A DNA stretch of 64,000 nucleotides. It comes from Mesorhizobium sp. WSM4904. GTDB lineage: Bacteria; Pseudomonadota; Alphaproteobacteria; Rhizobiales; Rhizobiaceae. Both the position numbers and the translations under genes were made by a program. The notes beneath the pieces are model-generated. The model did no database searches. It saw only the letters and a program-made list of their open reading frames with translations, and was not told the DNA's origin. The stretch is from positions 6,587,862 through 6,651,861 of the forward strand of contig NZ_CP121354.1 of the NCBI RefSeq assembly GCF_029674545.1, written 5' to 3'. This document shows, piece by piece, positions 17,017-27,700 of the stretch (its first letter is position 1; each line of letters begins with the position of its first letter).

Positions 17017-19236
17017 TCAGGCGGCCTTCCTGACTTCGCCCTTCTGGTAGGGGTCGAAGCGCTGGTAGAAGGTCTCGCCCTTTTCGGCCATGTCGAGCAA
17101 AAGCTTCGGCGCCTTGAATTCGGCCCCGTATTTCTTCTGCAGGCCCTTGGCGATCTTGACGAAACGCTTGGCGCCGATACCGTCGATGTAGGAGAGCGCG
17201 CCGCCGGTGAAGGGGGCGAAGCCGAAGGCCAGGATCGAGCCGACATCCGCCTCGCGCGGGTCGGTGACGATGCCCTCCTCCATCACGCGCACGGCTTCGA
17301 GCGCGATGGTGACCAGCAGGCGCTCTTTCAGCTCCTCATAGTCGACCTTCTCCGGCTTCAACTGCGCATAGAGATCCTTGAGGCCCGGCCACAGCTTCTT
17401 CTTCGCGGGCTTCGCCGGATAGTCGTAAAAACCCTTGCCGTTCTTGCGACCGAAGCGGCCGTGCGTATCGACCATGGTGTTGATCAGCGCCATCTGCTTC
17501 GGATCGACGGCCTTCTCGCCGAGATCCTTGATGGTCTGCTTCATGATCTTCTGGGCAAGATCGATCGCCGTCTCATCGGTGAGTGCCAACGGGCCAACGG
17601 GCATTCCAGCGGCCTTGGCGGCGTTCTCGATCATCGCGGCCGGCACGCCTTCGATCAGCATCTTGTAGGCTTCCGACATGTAACGGAGAACGCAGCGGTT
17701 GACGTAGAAGCCGCGCGTATCGTTGACGACGATCGGCGTCTTCTTGATGGCGCGCACGAAATCGATGGCGACGGCGAGCGCCTTGTCGCCGGTCTTCTTG
17801 CCGAGGATGATCTCGACCAGCATCATCTTGTCGACCGGCGAGAAGAAGTGGATGCCGACAAAATTCTTCGGCCGTGCCGAATTCTTCGCCAGCGAGGTGA
17901 TCGGGATGGTCGAGGTGTTGGAGGCGAAGATCGCAGAGGACTTCAGCACCGCTTCCGCCTTCTCGGTGGCCAGCTTCTTGACGGCCGAATCCTCGAAGAC
18001 GGCCTCGACGACGAGGTCGCAGCCGGCAAGATCGGCGTAGTCGGCCGTCGGCGTGATCAGCGAGAGCAGCTTGTCTTTCTCCTCGGGTTTGGCGCGGCCC
18101 CTCTTCACCTGATCGGCCATCAGGCTGTCGGAATGCGCCTTGCCCTTCTCGGCCGACTCCATGTCGCGGTCGAGGAGCACGACCGGAATGCCGGCCTTGG
18201 CGGTGACATAGGCGATGCCCGCGCCCATGAAGCCGGCGCCAAGGATGCCGATCTTCTTGAACTTGGTGTCCGGCACGCCGGCGGGGCGGCGGGCGCCCTT
18301 GTTCAATTCCTGCAGCGACACGAACAGCGAGCGGATCATCGCCGCCGCTTCCTTGGTCCGCATGATCTCGGTGAAATAGCGCTGCTCGATCCTGAGCGCC
18401 GTGTCGAAGGGAACGAGCAGGCCTTCGTAGACGCATTTCAGGATCGCGGCCGCGGCCGGATAGTTGCCGTAGGTTTCGCGGCGCAGGATGGCGATGGCCG
18501 GCGGCCAGAGATTGGCGCCGGCCGCCGAATAGATCGGGCCGCCGGGCAGCTTGAAGCCCTTCTCGTCCCAGGGCGCGACCGGCTTCAGGCCGTTTTTGAT
18601 CATCGCCTTGGCGGTCTCGACGAGCTTCTGGGGCGGGGCGATCTCGTGGATCAGGCCCATCGACTTCGCCTTTTGCGGGGTGAGAGTCTGGCCGGTGGTC
18701 AGCATCTGCAGCGCCTGCTGCTGGTCGGTCAGCCGCGGCACGCGCTGGGTGCCGCCGGCGCCGGGGAAGATACCGATCTTCACCTCGGGAAGCGCCATCT
18801 TCACCTTGTCGGAATCGGCGGCGACGCGGCCGTGGCAAGCGAGCGACATCTCGAAGGCGCCGCCCATGCAGGTGCCGTTGATGGCGGAAACCCACGGCTT
18901 GCCGCAGGTCTCGATCTTGCGGAACAGGCCGGTCATGTAGCCGGCATTGTCGAACAGCGCCTTGGTCGCCTTTTCGAGATCCTTCTCCTTTTCCACGGCG
19001 AAGGTGGCGAGCATCTTCTGCAGCATGGTGATGTCGGCGCCGCCGGAGAAGCTGTCCTTGCCGGAGGTGATGACCACGCCTTTGATGGCCGCATCGCTGG
19101 CCACGTGATCGACGATGGAGTTGAGCTCGCGCATCGCCTCTTCGGTAAAGACGTTCATCGAGCGTCCGGGCATGTCCCAGGTGACCAGCGCGATGCCGTC
19201 GGCGTCGATGTCGAGGGTGAAATTGGTGTAGCTCAT
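17017..19236 (-). CDS. fadJ: Bifunctional 3-hydroxyacyl-CoA dehydrogenase/enoyl-CoA hydratase
   Basis: Cytoplasmic beta-oxidation enzyme, 739 residues. The N-terminal crotonase domain keeps both catalytic glutamates ([12 protein letters not shown] and [15 protein letters not shown]). The NAD-binding domain starts at [16 protein letters not shown] and has the catalytic His in [12 protein letters not shown]. Two C-terminal dehydrogenase domains follow. GGGGAG precedes the ATG. It lies 14 bp downstream of the thiolase gene. FadB and FadJ cannot be separated by eye; the lone thiolase upstream is the partner subunit. Confidence 0.93.
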   Translation of the reverse strand: MSYTNFTLDIDADGIALVTWDMPGRSMNVFTEEAMRELNSIVDHVASDAAIKGVVITSGKDSFSGGADITMLQKMLATFAVEKEKDLEKATKALFDNAGYMTGLFRKIETCGKPWVSAINGTCMGGAFEMSLACHGRVAADSDKVKMALPEVKIGIFPGAGGTQRVPRLTDQQQALQMLTTGQTLTPQKAKSMGLIHEIAPPQKLVETAKAMIKNGLKPVAPWDEKGFKLPGGPIYSAAGANLWPPAIAILRRETYGNYPAAAAILKCVYEGLLVPFDTALRIEQRYFTEIMRTKEAAAMIRSLFVSLQELNKGARRPAGVPDTKFKKIGILGAGFMGAGIAYVTAKAGIPVVLLDRDMESAEKGKAHSDSLMADQVKRGRAKPEEKDKLLSLITPTADYADLAGCDLVVEAVFEDSAVKKLATEKAEAVLKSSAIFASNTSTIPITSLAKNSARPKNFVGIHFFSPVDKMMLVEIILGKKTGDKALAVAIDFVRAIKKTPIVVNDTRGFYVNRCVLRYMSEAYKMLIEGVPAAMIENAAKAAGMPVGPLALTDETAIDLAQKIMKQTIKDLGEKAVDPKQMALINTMVDTHGRFGRKNGKGFYDYPAKPAKKKLWPGLKDLYAQLKPEKVDYEELKERLLVTIALEAVRVMEEGIVTDPREADVGSILAFGFAPFTGGALSYIDGIGAKRFVKIAKGLQKKYGAEFKAPKLLLDMAEKGETFYQRFDPYQKGEVRKAA

Positions 19237-19250
19237 CTCTTCTCTCCCCG

Positions 19251-20465
19251 TCAGACGCGTTCGATGATGGTGGCGGTGCCCATGCCGGCGCCGATGCAGA
19301 GCGTGACCAGCGCGGTGTTCAAGTCGCGGCGCTCCAGCTCATCCAGCACCGTACCCAGGATCATGGCGCCGGTGGCGCCGAGCGGATGGCCCATGGCGAT
19401 CGCGCCGCCGTTCACGTTGATCTGGTCGTGCGGGATGTCGAAGGCCTGCATGTAGCGCAGCACAACGGAGGCGAAGGCCTCGTTGAGCTCGAACAGGTCG
19501 ATGTCCGACAGTTTCATTTTGGCGCGCTTCAAGAGCTTCTCGGTGACGTCGACCGGGCCGGTCAGCATCAGCACCGGCTCCGAGCCGATATTGGCGAAAG
19601 CGCGGATGCGCGCGCGGGGTTTGATGCCCATGGTTTTCCCGGCCTTCTTCGAGCCGAGCAGCACGGCGGCCGCGCCATCGACGATGCCGGACGAATTGCC
19701 GGCGTGATGGACGTGGCTCACTTCCTCGACTTCCGGATGCTTCTGCACGGCGACCGCATCGAAGCCGCCCATCTCGCCCGGCATGACGAAGGACGGATTG
19801 AGCGAGGCGAGCGACTGCATGTCGGTCGACGGCCGCATGTGCTCGTCACGGTCGAGGATGGTGAGGCCGTTCTGGTCCTTGATCGGGATCACCGAGTTCT
19901 TGAAGCGGCCCTCTTCCCAGGCCTTGGCGGCGCGCTTCTGGCTCTCGACCGCATAGGCGTCGACGTCGTCGCGGCTGAAGCCGTATTTGGTGGCGATCAG
20001 GTCGGCCGAAATGCCCTGCGGCACGAACCAGCCAGGCAGGCCGACGGACGGATCCATGAACCAGGAACCGCCAGACATCCCCATGCCGACGCGCGACATG
20101 GATTCGACGCCGCCGGCAATGACGATCTCGTCCGCGCCTTGCGCGATCTTGGCGGCGCCGAAATTGATGGCGTCGAGGCCCGAGGCGCAAAAGCGCGAGA
20201 TCTGCATGCCCGGCGCCTTGGTGTCGTAGCCGGCCTCGAAGGCGGCCGCACGCGGAATGACCGAGCCCGCCTCGCCGACAGGATCGACGCAGCCGAAGAT
20301 GATGTCGTCGACATTGCCGGTGTCGAGCTCGTTGCGGTCGCGCAACGCTTCAAGCGTCTTTGCCGCCAGCCGCACCGCCGGCACCTCGTGCAGCGAGCCA
20401 TCCTTCTTGCCCCTGCCGCGCGGCGTGCGCACGGCGTCATAGACGTAAGCTTCGGCCATTTTCAT
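19251..20465 (-). CDS. fadA: Acetyl-CoA acyltransferase (thiolase)
   Basis: Splits 3-ketoacyl-CoA with CoA to acetyl-CoA and a shortened acyl-CoA. The three thiolase signatures are present: the acyl-accepting Cys in [11 protein letters not shown], the His in [15 protein letters not shown] with NEAFA before it, and the second Cys in [11 protein letters not shown]. Length 404. AAGGAGC lies directly before the ATG. It is second to last in the operon, between the 389-residue acyl-CoA dehydrogenase gene (27 bp) and fadJ (14 bp). Confidence 0.92.
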   Translation of the reverse strand: MKMAEAYVYDAVRTPRGRGKKDGSLHEVPAVRLAAKTLEALRDRNELDTGNVDDIIFGCVDPVGEAGSVIPRAAAFEAGYDTKAPGMQISRFCASGLDAINFGAAKIAQGADEIVIAGGVESMSRVGMGMSGGSWFMDPSVGLPGWFVPQGISADLIATKYGFSRDDVDAYAVESQKRAAKAWEEGRFKNSVIPIKDQNGLTILDRDEHMRPSTDMQSLASLNPSFVMPGEMGGFDAVAVQKHPEVEEVSHVHHAGNSSGIVDGAAAVLLGSKKAGKTMGIKPRARIRAFANIGSEPVLMLTGPVDVTEKLLKRAKMKLSDIDLFELNEAFASVVLRYMQAFDIPHDQINVNGGAIAMGHPLGATGAMILGTVLDELERRDLNTALVTLCIGAGMGTATIIERV

Positions 20466-20492
20466 GCTCCTTGGATTTGCCGGCCGCCGCGC

Positions 20493-21662
20493 TCAGAGAG
20501 AGCGCCCGATCAGCAATTTCATGATCTCGTTGGTGCCGCCGTAGATGCGCTGGACGCGGGCGTCGCGGTACATGCGGGCGATCGGATATTCGTTCATGTA
20601 GCCATAGCCCCCATGCAGTTGAAGGCATTCGTCGACGACTTTGCCCTGCAGGTCGGACAGCCAGTATTTGGCCATCGAGGCGGTGACCGGGTCGAGGCCG
20701 CCGTCGATGTGGCGGGCGACGCAATCATTGTAGAAGACGCGGCCGATGGTCGCCTCGGTCTTGAGCTCGGCCAGCTTGAACTGGGTGTTCTGGAAATCGA
20801 TGATCGCCTTGCCGAAGGCCTTGCGCTCCTTGACATAGTCGATGGTGATCGCCAGCGCCCGCTCGACCATGGCGATCGCGCCGGTGCCGATCTGCAGCCG
20901 CTCCTGCGGCAATTGCTCCATGAGATGGACGAAGCCCTTGCCCTCCTCGTGGCCGAGCAGATTGGAGGTCGGCACGCGCACGTCGTTGAAGAACAGCTCG
21001 GATGTGTCGTTGGCCTTCAGCCCGATCTTGTCGAGGTTGCGGCCGCGCTCAAAACCTTCGACCTCGTCGGTCTCCACGACGATCAGCGAGGTGCCCTTGG
21101 CGCCCTTGTCCGGATCGGTCTTGGTGACGACGATGATCAGGTTGGCGAGCTGGCCATTGGTGATGAAGGTCTTGGAACCGTTGATCTTGTAGTGGTTGCC
21201 GTCCTTCTCGGCGCGGGTCTTGACGCCCTGCAGGTCCGAACCCGCGCCCGGCTCGGTCATGGCGATGGCGCCGATCAGCTCGCCAGTCGCCAGTTTCGGC
21301 AGCCATTTCTCTTTCTGCTCCTCGGAGCCGTAATGCAGGATGTATGGCGCGACGATCGAATTGTGCAGGCCGATGCCGAAGCCGTCGACGCCGACATGGC
21401 CGATCGCCTCGATGATGGCGCTCTCATGCGCGAAGGTGCCGCCGGAGCCGCCGTATTTCTCCGGCATCGAAGCGCAGAGCAGGCCGGCAGCGCCCGCCTT
21501 CAGCCAACTCTCGCGGTCGACCATCTCGTTCTTCTCGAACTCGTCGTAGCGCGGCGCAATCTCTTCCGCCATGAAGCGGGTCGCCATGTCGTAGAGCATG
21601 CCGACCTCGTCCGCCGCCCAGGCGGGCTTCGGCAGGCCAAGAACTTCGGCTGGGTTTGTCAT
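20493..21662 (-). CDS. Acyl-CoA dehydrogenase (about 390 residues)
   Basis: FAD-dependent first enzyme of a beta-oxidation cycle. Family motifs are present: AMTEPGAGSDLQG, FITNG, and the C-terminal LHGGYGYMNEYP followed by RMYRDARVQRIYGGTNEIM. The ATG at 21662 has GGAGGAAA 5-12 nt upstream; the reading frame continues open far upstream without similarity. Length 389 is typical. It belongs to the leftward run regulated by the MerR gene, separated from the larger dehydrogenase by a 95-bp palindromic spacer. The chain-length preference is not visible. Confidence 0.92.
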   Translation of the reverse strand: MTNPAEVLGLPKPAWAADEVGMLYDMATRFMAEEIAPRYDEFEKNEMVDRESWLKAGAAGLLCASMPEKYGGSGGTFAHESAIIEAIGHVGVDGFGIGLHNSIVAPYILHYGSEEQKEKWLPKLATGELIGAIAMTEPGAGSDLQGVKTRAEKDGNHYKINGSKTFITNGQLANLIIVVTKTDPDKGAKGTSLIVVETDEVEGFERGRNLDKIGLKANDTSELFFNDVRVPTSNLLGHEEGKGFVHLMEQLPQERLQIGTGAIAMVERALAITIDYVKERKAFGKAIIDFQNTQFKLAELKTEATIGRVFYNDCVARHIDGGLDPVTASMAKYWLSDLQGKVVDECLQLHGGYGYMNEYPIARMYRDARVQRIYGGTNEIMKLLIGRSL

Positions 21663-21699
21663 GCTATTTCCTCCGCTGCGCCGGAGTTCGTCGCGGGCG

Positions 21700-21745
21700 A
21701 CCCCTCCCGGCCCTTCGGGCCACCCTCCCCTCAAGGGGGAGGGGA
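21700..21745. repeat. REP-like palindrome pair between the acyl-CoA dehydrogenases
   Basis: Hairpins at 21709-21721 (GGCCC TTC GGGCC type) and 21723-21743 (CCCTCCCC and GGGGAGGG arms). They sit within the operon between two co-directional genes and resemble palindromes at the left edge and at 43 kb. They could stabilise or partly terminate the message. Confidence 0.6.
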
Positions 21746-21757
21746 CGCCGAGCATTT

Positions 21758-23554
21758 CTAGAACGCTTCCACCGGCAGCGCCATTAGCGTATCCGCGCCA
21801 CTGGAAATGCGCGCGAGACGCGTCGCGGTCTCCGGCATGATCCGCTCCATGAAGAAGCTCGCCGTCACCAGCTTGCTGTCGTAGAAGGACGTAGCGCCGT
21901 TGGCGCCTTCCGCCAGCTTGGCCTGAGCGGACTTGGCCATCTGCCCCCACATATAGCCCAGCGCGACCAGGCCGAAGAGATGCATGTAGTCGGTCGAGGC
22001 CGCACCCGCATTGTCGGGCTTGGCCATGGCGTTCTGCACCAGCCACATGGTCGCCGCCTGCAGGTCGTTCAGGCCCTTCTTCAGCGCCTTGGTGAAGGGC
22101 GCCATCTTCTCGTCGGCGCGGTTTTCCTCGCAGAACTCGCCGACTTCCTTGAAGAAGGCCTGCACGGCGCGGCCGCCATTCTGCGCCAGCTTGCGACCGA
22201 CGAGGTCGAGCGCCTGGATGCCGTTGGCGCCCTCGTAGATCATGGCGATGCGGGCATCGCGCACGAACTGGCTCATGCCATGCTCCTCGATGTAGCCATG
22301 ACCGCCGAAGACCTGCTGCGCCATCACGGCGTGGTCGAAGCCCTTGTCGGTCAGCACGCCCTTGACCACCGGCGTCATCAGGCCGGTGTAGTCATCGGCC
22401 GCCTGGCGGTCCTTGTCGTCGCCGGAGCGGTGCGCGACGTCCGACTTGATCGCCGTCCACAGCGCCAGCGCGCGGCCGCCCTCGTTGAACGCCTTCATGG
22501 TCATCAGCGAGCGGCGGATGTCGGGATGGACGATGATCGGATCGGCCTTCTTGTCCGGCGCCTTGACGCCGGAGAGCGACCGGCCCTGGAGGCGATCCTT
22601 GGCGTAGGCGGCGGCGTTCTGATAGGCGATCTCGGAGACCGAAAGCCCTTGCAGGCCGACGCCCAGGCGGGCCTCGTTCATCATCGTGAACATGGCCTTC
22701 AGGCCGCCGTTCAGCTCGCCGAGCAGAGTGCCCTCCGCCTCGTCATAGTTCATGACGCAGGTCGAATTGCCGTGGATGCCCATCTTCTCCTCGATCGAGC
22801 CGCAGGAGAGCGCATTGCGCTCGCCGATATTGCCGGAACCATCGAGCTTGAACTTCGGCACGATGAACAGCGAGATGCCCTTGACGCCTTCCGGTGCGCC
22901 CTCGACGCGGGCCAGCACCAGATGCACGATGTTGTCCGCCATGTCGTGTTCGCCGGCGGAGATGAAGATCTTCTGGCCGGAAATCCTGTAGCTGCCGTCG
23001 CCGTTGGGCACCGCCTTGGTGCGCAGCAGGCCAAGGTCGGTGCCGCAATGCGGCTCGGTAAGGTTCATGGTGCCGGTCCAGGCGCCTTCGATCAACCTGG
23101 GCAGCCAGGTGGCCTTCTGCTCGTCCGTGCCATGGGTGACGATGGCCGCGATCGCGCCCTGCGTCAGGCCGGGATACATCATCAGCGCCATATTGGCCGA
23201 GACCATGTATTCGGAGACCGCGGTGTGGACGGTGTAAGGCAGGCCTTGGCCGCCGAACTCGGCGGGAGCCGCGAGCCCCATCCAGCCGCCCTCGCGATAC
23301 TGGTCGAAGGCCTCCTTGAAGCCCTTGGGCGTGGTCACCGAGCCGTCGTCACGGCGCTCGCAGCCTTCCATGTCGCCGACCCGGTTCAGCGGATGCATGA
23401 CGTTTTCGGCAAGCTTCGCGCCTTCGGCGAGGATCGCCTCGACGACGTCGGGCGTGGCGTCCGAAAAGCCCGGAAGATTGGAATAGCGCTGATAGCCGAG
23501 CACGTCGTTGAGCACGAACAGCGTGTCCTGGACGGGCGCCCTGTAGATCGTCAT
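21758..23554 (-). CDS. Acyl-CoA dehydrogenase, large type (about 600 residues)
   Basis: FAD enzyme of the 590-600-residue acyl-CoA dehydrogenase group, which has an extra C-terminal domain. The N-terminus opens [20 protein letters not shown] as in that group. [18 protein letters not shown] and [11 protein letters not shown] form the FAD/substrate core. [20 protein letters not shown] and [18 protein letters not shown] close the catalytic domain, and [13 protein letters not shown] helices follow. GGAGGAA lies 4-10 nt before the ATG. It is first in the leftward beta-oxidation run, about 100 bp after a strong palindromic operator. Confidence 0.92.
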   Translation of the reverse strand: MTIYRAPVQDTLFVLNDVLGYQRYSNLPGFSDATPDVVEAILAEGAKLAENVMHPLNRVGDMEGCERRDDGSVTTPKGFKEAFDQYREGGWMGLAAPAEFGGQGLPYTVHTAVSEYMVSANMALMMYPGLTQGAIAAIVTHGTDEQKATWLPRLIEGAWTGTMNLTEPHCGTDLGLLRTKAVPNGDGSYRISGQKIFISAGEHDMADNIVHLVLARVEGAPEGVKGISLFIVPKFKLDGSGNIGERNALSCGSIEEKMGIHGNSTCVMNYDEAEGTLLGELNGGLKAMFTMMNEARLGVGLQGLSVSEIAYQNAAAYAKDRLQGRSLSGVKAPDKKADPIIVHPDIRRSLMTMKAFNEGGRALALWTAIKSDVAHRSGDDKDRQAADDYTGLMTPVVKGVLTDKGFDHAVMAQQVFGGHGYIEEHGMSQFVRDARIAMIYEGANGIQALDLVGRKLAQNGGRAVQAFFKEVGEFCEENRADEKMAPFTKALKKGLNDLQAATMWLVQNAMAKPDNAGAASTDYMHLFGLVALGYMWGQMAKSAQAKLAEGANGATSFYDSKLVTASFFMERIMPETATRLARISSGADTLMALPVEAF

Positions 23555-23650
23555 GCCTTCCTCCACCCTTGCGGTCCTGACCAGCCAGCAAGCTCCCGAT
23601 CCAGCTCCGGATGGGAGGCTGAGCCAATGTCGTGGTCCCGATACCAAATA

Positions 23651-23672
23651 TTGACGTTTGCGTAAACGTCAA
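23651..23672. promoter_or_regulatory. MerR-type operator at the acyl-CoA dehydrogenase promoter
   Basis: Two perfect 9-bp arms, TTGACGTTT and AAACGTCAA, flank GCGT. The site lies 97-118 bp upstream of the large dehydrogenase ATG. A related 16-mer lies upstream of the MerR gene. I assign both to that regulator by shared sequence and position. Confidence 0.7.
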
Positions 23673-23721
23673 CTTCGTCGCAGCCGAAAAATTTTTTGGT
23701 GAACGCAGGACCGAAGACAGC

Positions 23722-23756
23722 AAAAAAGCCGCGCAGCCAGAGGCCATGCGGCTTTT
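23722..23756 (-). terminator. Rho-independent terminator of the MerR gene
   Basis: Read leftwards, AAAAGCCGC and GCGGCTTTTTT form the stem and T-run. It lies 34 bp after the MerR stop and before the operator of the next operon, so the regulator is transcribed separately from the enzymes. Confidence 0.8.
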
Positions 23757-23789
23757 CCATCTTGGACTTGCCGTTGAGCGCGAGGACGA

Positions 23790-24251
23790 TCAGCCGGCGG
23801 CGCTTGCCTGCGGCGCGGCGCGCTCGGTCAGCATCTGGCGAACGATCGCCATCGAATTGCTGAGCTCGCCGATGGCGTCCTCGATCAGCGCCCGCTGCTT
23901 CTGCAGGCGGGCAAGCTGCTTCTCCGACTTGTCGAGCGCCAGCCGCAACTGCTTGGTGTTGGAGCCGGTCGGATCGTAGAGATCCATCATCTGCTTGACG
24001 TCGCGCAGCGAGAACCCGACCTTGCGGCCGAGCAGGATCAGCTTCAGCCGAGCCTTGTCGCGACGCGTGTAGAGACGGGTCGAGCCGTCGCGCTTCGGAT
24101 TGAGGAGACCCTTGTCCTCATAGAAACGCAGCGTGCGCAAGGTCACGCCGTATTTCTTGGCCATCTCGCCGATGCGGACGAATTCCTCACCGGCCTCGGC
24201 CGGAATGTCATTGCTATTGGCCGCGGCTTCGCCGGGCGAAACAAGTTTCAT
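23790..24251 (-). CDS. MerR-family regulator of beta-oxidation genes
   Basis: A 153-residue MerR-family DNA-binding protein. The helix-turn-helix and wing read RIGEMAKKYGVTLRTLRFYE and then DKGLLNPKRDGSTRLY. A C-terminal coiled-coil dimer helix (RLALDKSEKQLARLQKQR) follows, with no metal-binding cysteines. That fits the LiuR-like group known in proteobacteria for branched-chain and fatty-acid catabolism. The ATG at 24251 is used; a GTG at 24257 would add two residues. Operator-like sequences at 24374 and 23651 suggest autoregulation and control of the enzyme operon. Confidence 0.88.
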   Translation of the reverse strand: MKLVSPGEAAANSNDIPAEAGEEFVRIGEMAKKYGVTLRTLRFYEDKGLLNPKRDGSTRLYTRRDKARLKLILLGRKVGFSLRDVKQMMDLYDPTGSNTKQLRLALDKSEKQLARLQKQRALIEDAIGELSNSMAIVRQMLTERAAPQASAAG

Positions 24252-24373
24252 GGTCACTGGCTTTCCCCTGATGGCGTCGCGGTCGCGGACCGAGCGTCGC
24301 CTGAGTGGAAGCGGGGGCGTGCTTCCAATCGTGGTTTCGACAAATCAATCGCAAGAGGCACGGCTTCGCACCT

Positions 24374-24389
24374 TTTACGTTTACGTCAA
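24374..24389. promoter_or_regulatory. MerR-type operator upstream of the MerR gene
   Basis: TTTACGTTTACGTCAA: arms TTTACGT and ACGTCAA pair with one mismatch. It is about 125 bp upstream of the regulator's ATG and shares the ACGTCAA half with the site at 23651-23672. Confidence 0.55.
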
Positions 24390-24714
24390 TTCTATACCGA
24401 CAGCCGGCAGGTGACGCAAGGGCGTTGTCGGTACGGAACTTTATGCCGCACCCGGAGGCCGATTGAGCAGGGCGGCTCAGGATTTATGCGCAACTTCTTA
24501 AGCTTGGTTAACGCCTTGTTTACCACGTTGGGCGAAATCTGCGCATGTCGGTCACCCGTGTTTATCCTGTAGCGAATTTTTCACGGTCTTCGAAGCGTGG
24601 GTGAAAACCCGGGAAGCCCGTCTTCCTCCGCGGCAGAGCCGCGCGGCCGCCTTCGTTCCCGGCAGAACTTTAGGAAACCGGCCCTGGCCGGTCATTCTGA
24701 ACACGGGCGCATCG
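24390..24714 (+). promoter_or_regulatory. podJ upstream region with CtrA-like site
   Basis: No gene seen. A CtrA-box-like sequence, TTAA-CGCCTTG-TTTAC, lies at 24508-24523 (one mismatch to TTAA-N7-TTAAC). It is about 190 bp before the podJ ATG and is preceded by an overlapping TTAA at 24498. There is no clear ribosome site before the chosen ATG. Confidence 0.35.
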
Positions 24715-27700
24715 ATGAACAGCAAGCGGTCCTATCTCGATACACTCAATGCCGGCAGGCAACGCCGGCCGCACACCTCGCTGGAGGAGCTGAACCGCTC
24801 GCTCGAAACGCTGGAACAGCGGCTGGAGCGGACCCGCACCGACATGCCCGAGCGCCCCGATCCGCGTCGGCCGGCCGCCGAGCCGCGCTATGCCGCCGCG
24901 CAACCTTATGACCAGCCGCGCTGGTACGAGGACCCCTACTCGTCGCAAAGACCGCAAAGCCAGGGATCGCAGGGTTTGGCATCGCAAAATCGGGGACCGC
25001 AAAATCCGGCGCCCGCCGCCTCTGGCTTCGGCCCCAACTATCAGGCCATCGCCCGCGACATCGACCGGGTACGCGGCCAGGAGGACAGTGTCGCGATGGT
25101 CGGCAAGATCGCGGTCGAATTGCGCGGCCTGCGCGAGGAACTGCGCCACCAGATGACCGCAGGCTTGCAGCGCGAATTCGATGCGCTGCGCCAGGACATC
25201 GATCGCGCCTTGCAGGCGGCGAGCCAGCATGGCGCCCCCGCGGACAAGAGCAGCGCCGAACTCGGCCTCGAGTTCGAACGGCTTTCCGGCGCCATCCACA
25301 CGCTTGCCGAAAAGAGCGACGACCGCAGCGTCAACCTGCTGCGGCTGGAGTTGGAGCAGGTCAAGGCGGCGCTCGACACGCTGGCGCGCGAGGAAAGCGT
25401 GCGGGCCGTCGATCGCCGCTGGGACGATTTCGACCGCCGCTGGAGTGCCTTCGAGGATCGCGTCGACGCCGACCAGCGCCAGCGCGCCGAAGGTCCCAAT
25501 CTTTCGAGCCTCACCGACCGGCTCGAACAGATCAGCAGCGCCGTCAACAACCTGCCGCAGTCGCTGTCGCTCGCCTCGCTGGAGGAAAAGGTCCGCACTC
25601 TTGCCGGCGCGGTCGACCGTTTCGCCAGCCAGCAGACGATGCGCGGCGGCGAAACGCTTGCGATGATCGACGAGCGGTTGGACGAGATCTCCCGCGCCAT
25701 CGTCGCCTCGACAGTGGCGGCGCAGGCCAATGCCTTCGATCCGGAAACCTTTGGCCGCATCGAGAAGCGGATCGCCTCGCTGGCGCAGCAGATCGAGGAA
25801 GTCGCGCAGTCGCGCCCAGGCGCCGAGGTCATCGACCGCCTCAATTTTCTGTCCAGTCGGGTGGACGAGATCGCCGGACGCGCCAACCTGCCGGAGCAGG
25901 CGATGGAACGTCTGGGCAAGCAGATCGCGCTCATTACCGACAAGATCGACCGCACGCCGGCAATGCCCGACGCCGACCATATCTTCCAGGGCCTGGAGCA
26001 GCGCTTCGACGCGCTGTCCTCGCTGCTCGAGCGCCGCCAGGGCGACGCGATCGAGCAGAGCAACATGCTGTTCCGCGACCTCGAGCGGCGGCTGGACGAA
26101 GTCGCCGACAGGCTCGACCAGCGCATGCAGCAGGACGACAGCGCCGGTATCATGGAGGCGATCGACGCCCGCTTCACCGCGCTTGCCAAGCGCATAGAGA
26201 CGCGCACGCCAGATCCCGCCAACGACTTGGCGATCCGCGGCCTGGAAAGCCGGCTCGAGGACATTTCCAGCCGGCTGGAATCGTCCGCCGCGCAGGTCGC
26301 CGGCATCGATCCGGCACTGATCCGCAGCCTGGAGTCGCAGGTGACCGCCCTTTCGGCGCATCTGTCGCAGCCGAGCATGCCGCTGCCCGACTTCGAGGAC
26401 ATCAGCCCGCGCCTCAACGAGATCGAGAGGTCGCTGGCCGGCACCCGCGATTCCATCCTCAGCGTCGCGCGCGAAGCGGCGGAGAACGCCGTCCGCTCGC
26501 TGGCCGAATCGGGCTCCAGCAGCGCTGCTGCCAACGCGGCCGCCGTGGGCGGGCTCGCGCAGGACCTGAAGACGCTGGAAGCGCTCACCCGCCGTTCCGA
26601 CGAGCGCAATTCACGGACTTTCGAGGCAATCCACGACACGCTGCTCAAGATCGTCGACCGGCTGGGCTCCCTGGAGGCCGGAGAGCCAAGCGAAGCGGTC
26701 AGCGAACTCGTCGACCCGCAGCCCGGCGCCAAGCGGACCGCTCGCGCCGGCAAGATCGCCGTCCAGGACGCGCCGTCGATGGATATCGACCAGCCGCTGC
26801 CGCTGGCCGGAGACATTGACGATCTCGACACGCACGCCGCCTCGATCCTGCGCAACGAGCCGGTTATGCGAAACGAAACTGTTGCGCGCGGCGAACCTGG
26901 CCCGCGCACGCCCGCCGAGGCCGCGGCGGCGGCCGCCATGGCCGCGCTCGGATCGGACGCGATTGGCGAGAAGGCCGAGAAGACCGGCCGCAAGAAGTCG
27001 ATGTTCAGCGGGCTGGCGCGTGCCTTCAGGGGCAAGAAGGACGAGGGCACGCCACCGCTTGCCGGCTCGGCGTCGGCCGGCGACGTTCCGACCGTCGATA
27101 TCGACGAACCGCTCGATCCCAAAGCGGCCAACCGGCCGCTGGAGCCGGGCTCCGGCGCGCCGGACCTCAACGCCATCATGAAGCGTGTGCGCGACGAGCG
27201 CGGCGGCCAGCCGGCCAAGCGCAGCGAAACCGACGCCGCCAAATCCGATTTCATCGCCGCCGCCCGCCGCGCGGCGCAGGCCGCCGCCGCGGAGGCCGAC
27301 GCGCTGAAGCGACAGTCGACGATGACCGGTCCGGTGAAGGCGCTCAGAATCGGCGACCTGCTAAAGGCGCGGCGCAAGCCGATCCTGATGGCGGCCGCCG
27401 CGATCATGATGGCGCTGGCCGGACTGCAGCTCGGCAAGGCCTTCTTCGCCGATCCGGCGCCAGTCGCCAGCAACAACGCCGCGCCGACCGTCTCCACACA
27501 GACGGTCGATACCGCGTCGCTCAATACCGCAAGCGCGCCGAAGGCCGACGCGGACGCCGCAAAGCCTCAGAGCGCACCGGAGCGTGTCGTCAGGCAGGCC
27601 GAGCCCGCGAAGGACGATCCAACGCCACAGGCCGCCGCCCAGCCGTCCGGACCCGAGATGCCCGCGGCCGCGGCGCCAGCCGAACCGGCTCCTGGCCCGG

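Noticed and set aside
16432..19455. A 1007-codon open frame antisense to fadJ
   Set aside because: It is a shadow frame of a high-GC gene: the opposite strand encodes complete crotonase and dehydrogenase domains, and the shadow has the usual Arg/Asp/His-rich composition with no recognisable domain.
19386..21761. A 791-codon open frame antisense to thiolase and acyl-CoA dehydrogenase
   Set aside because: It spans two well-defined genes and the gap between them, with no domain of its own; a GC-bias artefact.
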